Assembly: GCA_036310525.1 (NCBI GenBank)
Contig: JAXJRQ010000041.1
Location: forward strand, 1 to 21,439
From: UBA4716 sp036310525
GTDB taxonomy: Bacteria > Bacillota > Clostridia > UBA1381
DNA length: 21,439 nt
Direction: 5' to 3'
In this document: positions 15,810-21,439 of the stretch, one piece after another
Layout of the letters: each line of letters starts with the position of its first letter
Position numbering within the stretch: the stretch's first letter is position 1
The notes under the pieces: model-generated
What the model was told of the DNA's origin: nothing
Database searches by the model: none
The model's input: the letters and a program-made list of their open reading frames with translations, nothing else
Program-made: the position numbers and the translations under genes

Positions 15810-15827
15810 TTGTTAAATTGATAACAA
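15810..15827. promoter_or_regulatory. Predicted Rex operator
   Basis: TTGTTAAATTGATAACAA has perfect 6-bp inverted half-sites TTGTTA/TAACAA. It differs at one position from the clostridial Rex-type pattern TTGTTAAnnnnTTAACAA. It overlaps the -35 box and spacer of the following promoter, the expected place for repression that is lifted at a high NADH/NAD ratio. A weaker look-alike, TTGTTAAAAAAAAGACAA, lies at 15878-15895. Confidence 0.75.
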
Positions 15828-15838
15828 TGTGATAAAAT
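15810..15838 (+). promoter_or_regulatory. Promoter of the dehydrogenase-hdr operon
   Basis: TTGTTA (15810-15815), 17 bp and TAAAAT (15833-15838), with an extended TGA before the -10. The leader to the start codon is about 90 bases. No riboswitch fold was recognised in it. Confidence 0.75.
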
Positions 15839-15935
15839 ATAAATTGTACGTGGTGCATAGGTGTATCACAAAGAAGATTGTTAAAAAAAAGACAAAGTTG
15901 TCAATTAAACAAAGGTGAAAAAAGGAGAGAATATC

Positions 15936-16883
15936 ATGAGCAGTAAAATTACTATCATAGGAGCAGGCAGTGTTGGTTCAACAATTGCTTACACGCTGTC
16001 CAACAAGGATTTTGCATCTGAAATAGTGCTGATCGATATTGATGAAAACAAGGTAGACGGTGAAGTTATGGACATCGTCCAGGGAACGTGCTTCCGTTCG
16101 CCTATATCAATTATTGCAGGAACTTATGAAGATGCTAAGGATTCTGATATAGTTATCATCACATCGGGTATTGCACGTAAGCCGGGACAGACAAGACTTG
16201 AGCTTACACAGACTAATGTTGACATTTTAAAGAGTATTACACCCAATATTGTAAGCGTTGCACCGAAGGCACTTTATATTATTGTAAGTAATCCTGTTGA
16301 TATTATGACCTATGTGTTTACAAAAATTTCAGGTCTTCCTGAGAATCAGATTATGGGTTCAGGAACACTCCTTGACACATCACGTTTGAGATATGCACTT
16401 TCGAGACATTTCGGAATTGCGCAGAGCAATATTCATTCATATGTATTTGGTGAACATGGTGACACTTCATTCGTGCCTTGGTCAATATCAAAGATTTCAG
16501 GCGCAAGCTTTGAAGAATATGAAGAAATGATGGAAGCATACGGTCAGGAAATTGAACCTCTTGACAAAGAAGCGATGATTAAGTATGTTCACACATCAGG
16601 CGGAGAAATCATTGCAAACAAGGGCGCAACCTTCTATGCGGTTTCAATGGCAGTGTGTCATTTGTGTAGTCTGCTTGTTGCGGCTGATGAGTCAATTGTG
16701 ACTATTTCAGCAATGCTTCACGGTGAGTACGGTATTGATGATGTATGTATCAGTATTCCGCATACTGTAGGTCCTAATGGTGTTCAGTGCAAGGTTCCCG
16801 TTAAGCTTACAAATGATGAAATTGAAAAACTTAAGAAGAGTGCTGATGTTCTTAAGGACATTATTAAGGATATAAAACTATAA
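15936..16883 (+). CDS. ldh: L-lactate dehydrogenase-like (LDH/MDH superfamily) with Arg at the specificity site
   Basis: The 315-aa NAD-dependent 2-hydroxyacid dehydrogenase has the Rossmann loop IIGAGSVGST (8-16), SNPVD (118-122), GTLLDTSRLR with the Asp147/Arg150 pair, and the catalytic His at about 174 in GEHGDTSFVPWS. These match LDH, for example LDTxR, VPWS and the later NKGATFYAV. In the mobile loop ARKPGQTRLEL, however, Arg81 occupies the place of LDH Gln102. Arg there is typical of malate dehydrogenase, and Gln-to-Arg converted a Bacillus LDH to MDH in classical engineering. So lactate is the default name, but malate is a real alternative. The start at 15936 has AAAGGAGAG upstream. 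The hdrB gene begins 25 bp downstream with no terminator between. Confidence 0.88.
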   Translation: MSSKITIIGAGSVGSTIAYTLSNKDFASEIVLIDIDENKVDGEVMDIVQGTCFRSPISIIAGTYEDAKDSDIVIITSGIARKPGQTRLELTQTNVDILKSITPNIVSVAPKALYIIVSNPVDIMTYVFTKISGLPENQIMGSGTLLDTSRLRYALSRHFGIAQSNIHSYVFGEHGDTSFVPWSISKISGASFEEYEEMMEAYGQEIEPLDKEAMIKYVHTSGGEIIANKGATFYAVSMAVCHLCSLLVAADESIVTISAMLHGEYGIDDVCISIPHTVGPNGVQCKVPVKLTNDEIEKLKKSADVLKDIIKDIKL

Positions 16884-16908
16884 TTTATATATGAAAGGAT
16901 AGCCTAAA

Positions 16909-17706
16909 ATGAAGTACAGCTATTATCCGGGGTGTACCCTGAAAACAAAGGCTAAGGCACTTGACGCTTATGCGAGAGTCAGCGCAAAAGCTCTGGGCTT
17001 TGAGCTGGAGGAAATTGAAAACTGGCAGTGCTGCGGCGGTGTTTATCCGCTCGGAAGCGATGAGATTGCAACAAAGCTGTCATCTGTCCGTGCTCTTAAT
17101 GAGGCAAAGGAAAAGGGACAGGAGCTTCTCACACTTTGTTCGGCGTGCCATCACGTAATCAAACGTGTAAATGACGACATGAAAAATGTTGAGGATATTC
17201 GCACAAGAGCGAACAACTATATGGGTCTTGAAGAGCCATATGCAGGTGAAACAAATGTTGTGCATTATCTTGAAGTATTGAGAGACACAATCGGATTTGA
17301 TAATCTTAAAGCAAAGGTTGTTAATCCTTTAAAGGGAAAGAAGATTGGCGCATATTATGGCTGTCTGCTTCTTCGTCCGGGAAATGTTATGAGCTTTGAC
17401 AATCCTGAAAATCCGACAATTATTGAGGATTTTATCCGTGCGATAGGTGCTGAGCCTGTAGTTTATCCGTACCGCAACGAATGCTGCGGCGGTTACATAT
17501 CCTTGAAGGAAAAAGACATGGCAAAATCAATGTGCGACAGAATTTGCGAAAGTGCAAAGGGGTTTGGTGCAGACATGCTTATTACTGCATGTCCGTTGTG
17601 CATGTATAACCTTAACAAGAGCACAGATAATGAACTTCCCGTATATTACTTTACTGAGCTTCTTGCAGAAGCACTTGGAGTTAAAGAGGAGGTGACCGGG
17701 CAGTGA
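16909..17706 (+). CDS. hdrB: HdrB-like CoB-CoM heterodisulfide reductase subunit B family
   Basis: The 265-aa protein has two complete CCG cysteine motifs: C9, C41-C42, C77-x2-C80 and C152, C192-C193, C228-x2-C231. In methanogen HdrB these bind two noncubane [4Fe-4S] clusters at the disulfide-reducing site. This organism is not a methanogen as far as the window shows, so the substrate is not CoM-S-S-CoB. Candidate partners are a DsrC-like or other protein disulfide, or another low-potential acceptor. It overlaps hdrC in GTGA. Its order before hdrC and hdrA and its short gap from the dehydrogenase point to one operon. It is soluble, with no membrane segments. Confidence 0.92.
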   Translation: MKYSYYPGCTLKTKAKALDAYARVSAKALGFELEEIENWQCCGGVYPLGSDEIATKLSSVRALNEAKEKGQELLTLCSACHHVIKRVNDDMKNVEDIRTRANNYMGLEEPYAGETNVVHYLEVLRDTIGFDNLKAKVVNPLKGKKIGAYYGCLLLRPGNVMSFDNPENPTIIEDFIRAIGAEPVVYPYRNECCGGYISLKEKDMAKSMCDRICESAKGFGADMLITACPLCMYNLNKSTDNELPVYYFTELLAEALGVKEEVTGQ

Positions 17707-18092
17707 GTCATCAGGCAAATCAGGCTGAAAGAATTAAGGAAATCAGCGGAGTAAATCCATATAAATGTATGAAATGCGGCAAATGCTCGGCTACATGTCC
17801 TTCGTATAATGAAATGGACATTAAACCGCACCAGTTCGTATCATACGTATTGAACGAAAATATTGAAGCACTTGTACAGTCGAAGTCATTGTGGAAATGT
17901 CTTTCATGCTTTGCGTGTGTGGAGCGTTGCCCCAGAGACGTACAGCCGGGAAAAATTATTGATGCCGCAAGACAGCTTGTTGTCCGTGAAAAAGGCGGCG
18001 ATTATCTTAAGGCGGATGAAATTCCCGAACTTCTTGACGAGGAAATTCCGCAGCAGTTGTTGATGAGTGCATTCAGAAGATATAAGAGGTGA
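17703..18092 (+). CDS. hdrC: HdrC-like [4Fe-4S] subunit of heterodisulfide reductase
   Basis: The 129-aa ferredoxin-like protein has two classical clusters, C22xxC25xxC28xxxC32P and C66xxC69xxC72xxxC76P. It is expected to pass electrons from HdrA flavin to the HdrB active site. It starts at GTG 17703 behind an excellent AGGAGGTGA and overlaps the hdrB stop. It is short, without the membrane HdrE partner seen in membrane-type (HdrDE) enzymes, which fits the soluble HdrABC type. Confidence 0.92.
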   Translation: MSHQANQAERIKEISGVNPYKCMKCGKCSATCPSYNEMDIKPHQFVSYVLNENIEALVQSKSLWKCLSCFACVERCPRDVQPGKIIDAARQLVVREKGGDYLKADEIPELLDEEIPQQLLMSAFRRYKR

Positions 18093-18097
18093 GCAAA

Positions 18098-20086
18098 TTG
18101 CAGAGAATTGGAGTTTTTGTTTGTCATTGCGGAAGTAATATCGCCGCAACGGTGGACGTTAAAAAAGTAGTTGAAACAGTTTTGCTTGAGCCGGGCGTTG
18201 TACATGCCGAAGATTATCAGTATATGTGTTCGGAGGCAGGTCAGGCTAAAATTGCCGAAGCAGTCAGTGCAAAGAAACTGACGGGTATTGTAGTATGTTC
18301 ATGCTCGCCCCGTATGCACGAGGCTACCTTCAGAAAGGCTGCCGAAAGAGCAGGACTTAACCCATACATGGTTGAAATAGCTAATATCCGTGAACATTGT
18401 TCGTGGATCCATAAGGATATGGAGGAAGCAACCGAAAAGGCTGTTATCCTCGCAAGAGCAGCTATCGCTAAGGTTAATCTTAATGCACCGCTTCAGGCAG
18501 GTGAAAGCCGTGTTACAAAGCGTGCGCTTGTAATCGGCGGCGGTATTGCAGGTATCCAGACAGCTCTTGATATTGCAGACGCAGGCTACGAGGTTGATAT
18601 TGTTGAAAAAACACCGAGTATCGGCGGAAGAATGTCACAGCTTGACAAAACTTTCCCGACTCTTGACTGTTCGGCTTGTATTCTTACACCGAAAATGGTT
18701 GAGGCGGCTGCACATGATAAGATTAATATTTATACATATAGTGAAGTTGATAAGGTAACAGGCTTTGTCGGCGATTTTACGGTTGATATACGTAAAAAAG
18801 CAAGAAGCGTAGATATGACAAAGTGTACCGGCTGCGGTGCCTGTATGGAAAAATGTCCGTCAAAGAAAACGCCGAGCGAGTTTAACAGAGGACTTAATAC
18901 AAGACCTGCAATTTACACACCGTTTGCACAGGCAATTCCGAATGTACCGGTAATTGACCGTGACGCATGTATCAAATTCAAGACAGGTAAGTGCGGACTT
19001 TGCTCAACTGTATGTGCGGCAGGTGCTATTGATTATAATCAGCAGGATGAAATCGTTACAGAAAAATACGGTGCAATCGTTGTTGCAACCGGTTTTGATA
19101 CAATCAAGCTTGATAACTATGATGAATATGCGTACAATCAGAGTAAGGATGTTATCACATCGCTTGAGCTTGAACGTATTATGAATGCCGCAGGTCCTAC
19201 AAAGGGTCATCTTGAACGTCTTTCAGACGGTAAGGCGCCTAAGGAAATGGTATTTATTCAGTGTGTGGGAAGCCGTTGCGCAGATAACAGAGGTAAGAGC
19301 TATTGCTCAAAAATCTGTTGTATGTACACAGCTAAGCATGCTATGCTTATTCGTGATAAGTACCCCGATGTAAACGTTACTGTATTCTATATTGACGTAC
19401 GTACTCCGGGTAAGAACTTTGATGAATTTTACAGAAGAGCCGTTGAAGAATACGGTGTAAATTACGTTAAAGGTCAGGTGGGTAAGGTTGCTCCTTTACC
19501 TAACGGAAAACTACTTGTTCAGGGCTCGGATTTGCTTGACAACAAGCAGATTCTCAAGGAAGCTGACATGGTGGTTCTTGCTACAGCAATTGAACCCGAT
19601 CCGTCTGTAAGACAGATTGCAACAATGCTAACAGCAAGTATTGATACAAATAACTTCCTTACAGAAGCACACCCCAAGCTTCGTCCGGTTGAATCACCTA
19701 CAGCAGGTGTGTTCCTCTCAGGCGTATGTCAGGGACCGAAGGATATTCCTGAAACTGTTGCTCAGGCAGGTGCGGCGGCTGTTAAAGCTATCGGACTTCT
19801 TGCGAAGGATAAGCTTACAACCAATCCGTGTACAGCAAAGCCTGACGAATTATTGTGTAATGGATGTTCAACTTGTGCAAATGTATGTCCCTACGGTGCT
19901 ATTACATATGAGGATAAAGAAATTAACGACCACGGTATCCGTGAAACAAGACGTGTTGCGGCTGTAAACGGCGCACTTTGTCAGGGTTGCGGTGCTTGTA
20001 CGGTTGCTTGTCCTTCAGGTGCTATGGACCTTCAGGGATTCTCTAACAGACAAATCTTAGCGGAGGTGGATGCGATATGCCGATAA
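18098..20086 (+). CDS. hdrA: HdrA-like flavin- and iron-sulfur-containing subunit (electron bifurcation)
   Basis: HdrA holds the bifurcating FAD in HdrABC complexes. In 662 residues one sees the N-terminal QRIGVFVCHCGSNIA domain with VVCSCSPRMHE, then the FAD Rossmann motif VIGGGIAGIQTAL (about 145-157). Next come IGGRMSQLDKTFP and DCSACILTPKM, and a ferredoxin site CTGCGACMEKCP near 243-254 with a further CGLCSTVC. FIQCVGSRC and YCSKICCMY lie in the middle, and a C-terminal 2[4Fe-4S] module (CNGCSTCANVCP, CQGCGACTVACP) ends the chain. I choose TTG 18098, which has AGAGGTG six bases upstream and gives the family N-terminus. An alternative GTG at 18089 would overlap hdrC in GTGA and add three residues. 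Confidence 0.94.
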   Translation: MQRIGVFVCHCGSNIAATVDVKKVVETVLLEPGVVHAEDYQYMCSEAGQAKIAEAVSAKKLTGIVVCSCSPRMHEATFRKAAERAGLNPYMVEIANIREHCSWIHKDMEEATEKAVILARAAIAKVNLNAPLQAGESRVTKRALVIGGGIAGIQTALDIADAGYEVDIVEKTPSIGGRMSQLDKTFPTLDCSACILTPKMVEAAAHDKINIYTYSEVDKVTGFVGDFTVDIRKKARSVDMTKCTGCGACMEKCPSKKTPSEFNRGLNTRPAIYTPFAQAIPNVPVIDRDACIKFKTGKCGLCSTVCAAGAIDYNQQDEIVTEKYGAIVVATGFDTIKLDNYDEYAYNQSKDVITSLELERIMNAAGPTKGHLERLSDGKAPKEMVFIQCVGSRCADNRGKSYCSKICCMYTAKHAMLIRDKYPDVNVTVFYIDVRTPGKNFDEFYRRAVEEYGVNYVKGQVGKVAPLPNGKLLVQGSDLLDNKQILKEADMVVLATAIEPDPSVRQIATMLTASIDTNNFLTEAHPKLRPVESPTAGVFLSGVCQGPKDIPETVAQAGAAAVKAIGLLAKDKLTTNPCTAKPDELLCNGCSTCANVCPYGAITYEDKEINDHGIRETRRVAAVNGALCQGCGACTVACPSGAMDLQGFSNRQILAEVDAICR

Positions 20087-20520
20087 ACGAAAATAACGAA
20101 TTCAGACCTAAAATAGTGGCATTTTGCTGTAACTGGTGCTCATATGCAGGTGCAGACCTTGCAGGCAGCAGCAGACTTGCATATCCCGCTGATGTAAAAA
20201 TAATCAAGGTGCCATGCTCATGCCGTGTTAACCCGATGTTCATTTTAAGAGCATTTGAAAAGGGTGCGGACGGTGTTATCATGTGCGGATGCCATCCCGG
20301 TGACTGTCACTACAGCACAGGTAACTACTATGCAAGAAGACGTATGACACTTCTGTTCTCAATGCTTGATTATATCGGTGTTGAAAACGGACGTACCCGT
20401 GTTGAATGGGTATCAGCTGCAGAAGGTGTGAAATTCTCGCAGACAATGAACGAATTTGTTGATAAAATCCGTTCGCTGGGTAAAAACGTAAGATTGGGGG
20501 ATTTGAGATGCAAGAACTAA
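20077..20520 (+). CDS. mvhD: MvhD/FlxD-like hydrogenase iron-sulfur (delta) subunit
   Basis: The 147-aa protein matches the MvhD family (methyl-viologen-reducing hydrogenase delta subunit). KIVAFCCNWCSYAGAD at 12-26 is followed by VPCSCRVNP and the Cys-rich GVIMCGCHPGDCHY (66-79), and it ends in a helical tail. In methanogens MvhD carries a [2Fe-2S] cluster and hands electrons from hydrogenase or formate dehydrogenase to HdrA. In bacterial Flx-Hdr complexes the equivalent subunit is FlxD. The start overlaps the end of hdrA by 10 bp behind GGAGGTG. No hydrogenase subunit is present in this window, so the electron donor is set by genes beyond the right edge. Confidence 0.92.
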   Translation: MPINENNEFRPKIVAFCCNWCSYAGADLAGSSRLAYPADVKIIKVPCSCRVNPMFILRAFEKGADGVIMCGCHPGDCHYSTGNYYARRRMTLLFSMLDYIGVENGRTRVEWVSAAEGVKFSQTMNEFVDKIRSLGKNVRLGDLRCKN

Positions 20521-21439
20521 TTAGCCGTGCAAAAGAGCTTCTTGCTGACGGTACAGTTGCAAGAGTGCTTGGCTGGAAGGCAGGCGATCTTCCTTATAAT
20601 CCCGAACCTGCATACTTTGAAAATGCAGATGAGCTTTCAGAATTTGTGTATAACGCATTTTGCGGTGCAAACCTGAGCAAATACATGATTGAGGCATCGA
20701 AAAAGGACGGAAAAACACTCGTTTTCTTAAAGCCGTGTGACACATACAGCTTTAATCAGCTTTTGAAGGAACACAGAGTTGACCGTGAAAAAGCATACAT
20801 AATCGGTGTTGGCTGTAAGGGTAAAATTGATGTTGAAAACATCAGAAAACAGGGCATAAAAGGTATAAAGACTATTTCAGGAATTGAAATGAGCGATGAT
20901 ACCGATACACTTAAAATAGATACCGTATACGGTGCAAAGGAATGTTCATATGCAAGCGCAATGCTTGAGCGTTGCCATGTGTGCAAGGGCAAGGAGCATA
21001 TGGTATATGACGAGCTTATCGGCGAGTCAAAGGATACTGTTGATGCTGAAAGATTTGCTGAGGTTGAAAAAATTGAGGCAATGAGTCCTGAAGAAAAGTT
21101 TGAATATTTCCAAAAGGAACTCAGTAAATGTATCAGATGTAATGCGTGCAGAAATGTATGTCCCGCATGCAGCTGCAGAAAATGTGTGTTCGACAGTAAC
21201 AAGTTCGACAGTGCACAGAAAGCAAATGTTGATTCATTTGAAGAAAAAATGTTCCACATTATACGTGCATTCCATGTTGCAGGAAGATGTACAGACTGCG
21301 GTGAGTGCAGCAGAGTATGCCCTCAGGGAATACCTCTTCACTTGTTCAACAGAAAGTTTATTAAGGACATAAATGAATTTTACGGTGAATTCCGTGCCGG
21401 CGAAGATGCAGAAACAGTTGCACCGCTTACAGACTTCAC
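20508..21439 (+). CDS. 4Fe-4S dicluster protein, Flx/FdhB/hydrogenase-beta-like (partial, 3' end missing)
   Basis: The frame is open from ATG 20508 to the window edge (310 complete codons). The ATG overlaps mvhD by 13 bp and has GGGGG upstream. The first 150 residues resemble the beta-subunit type found with formate dehydrogenases, F420-reducing enzymes and sulfhydrogenases: FCGANLSKYMIE, TLVFLKPCDTYSFNQLL and AYIIGVGCKGKID. Then come ERCHVCK and two [4Fe-4S] motifs, C208xxC211xxC214xxxC218 and C261xxC264xxC267xxxC271. Its position after mvhD suits an Flx-type subunit (FlxB or FlxC) or an FdhB. The choice depends on whether an NAD(P)H-binding FlxA-like gene or an FdhA-like gene follows, outside the window. 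Confidence 0.85.
   Translation, partial: MQELISRAKELLADGTVARVLGWKAGDLPYNPEPAYFENADELSEFVYNAFCGANLSKYMIEASKKDGKTLVFLKPCDTYSFNQLLKEHRVDREKAYIIGVGCKGKIDVENIRKQGIKGIKTISGIEMSDDTDTLKIDTVYGAKECSYASAMLERCHVCKGKEHMVYDELIGESKDTVDAERFAEVEKIEAMSPEEKFEYFQKELSKCIRCNACRNVCPACSCRKCVFDSNKFDSAQKANVDSFEEKMFHIIRAFHVAGRCTDCGECSRVCPQGIPLHLFNRKFIKDINEFYGEFRAGEDAETVAPLTDF

Noticed and set aside
15840..15935. Possible riboswitch in the leader before the dehydrogenase
   Set aside because: The leader is A-rich with only small repeats (GACAA/TTGTC at 15891-15902). No conserved aptamer or terminator/antiterminator pair was seen.
16909..20520. hdr genes as evidence of a methanogenic archaeon
   Set aside because: Bacterial ribosome sites, bacterial promoters and terminators, MurA, RlmH and L28 all point to a bacterium. 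HdrABC/MvhD homologues are known in anaerobic bacteria.

Overview
The window looks like the chromosome of a low-GC, Gram-positive, fermentative anaerobe of the class Clostridia. The evidence is AT-rich intergenic DNA, strong Shine-Dalgarno sequences, frequent GTG and TTG starts, many hairpin-plus-T terminators, TTGACA/TATAAT promoters often with an extended TGn -10, the walJ-rlmH pair seen in Firmicutes, a type III pantothenate kinase, and a putative Rex site in front of a lactate/malate dehydrogenase. Species cannot be named from this sequence alone. Everything was read by eye; no searches were run.

Layout, left to right. (1) 1-235: an elongator tRNA-Met followed by two terminators. (2) 304-4582: an AraC-type regulator (minus strand) diverging from a three-gene operon for a sugar-phosphate isomerase/epimerase-like TIM barrel, a ceramidase-like hydrolase and a DegT-type PLP aminotransferase. 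It looks like a small catabolic or modification cassette of unknown substrate and ends at a perfect bidirectional terminator shared with coaBC. (3) 4577-11043: a coenzyme A precursor block. coaBC (minus) diverges from panB-panC-panD-coaX, and a cytoplasmic GH13 alpha-glucosidase/neopullulanase-like gene rides at the end of the same operon. A 253-bp nested inverted-repeat element sits between panD and coaX. (4) 11095-15700: single housekeeping units with clear promoters and terminators: CCA-adding enzyme, ribosomal protein L28, MurA, and the walJ-rlmH pair. (5) 15810-21439: an apparent redox operon. A Rex-like operator overlaps the promoter of an LDH/MDH-superfamily gene, followed closely by hdrB, hdrC, hdrA, an mvhD/flxD-like gene and a partial two-[4Fe-4S] protein that runs off the window.

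How the genes fit together. The pan/coa genes would make beta-alanine (panD) and pantoate (panB), join them (panC), phosphorylate pantothenate (coaX) and add and decarboxylate cysteine (coaBC). panE, coaD and coaE are not in the window. The right-hand operon encodes the parts of a flavin-based electron-bifurcating HdrABC complex with an MvhD-type electron-entry subunit. Its placement behind a probably Rex-controlled NAD-dependent hydroxyacid dehydrogenase suggests it helps balance NADH and ferredoxin during fermentation. The dehydrogenase has LDH-like sequence but carries Arg where classical LDHs have the specificity residue Gln102. The two most interesting items are this operon and the nested repeat element in the pan operon.
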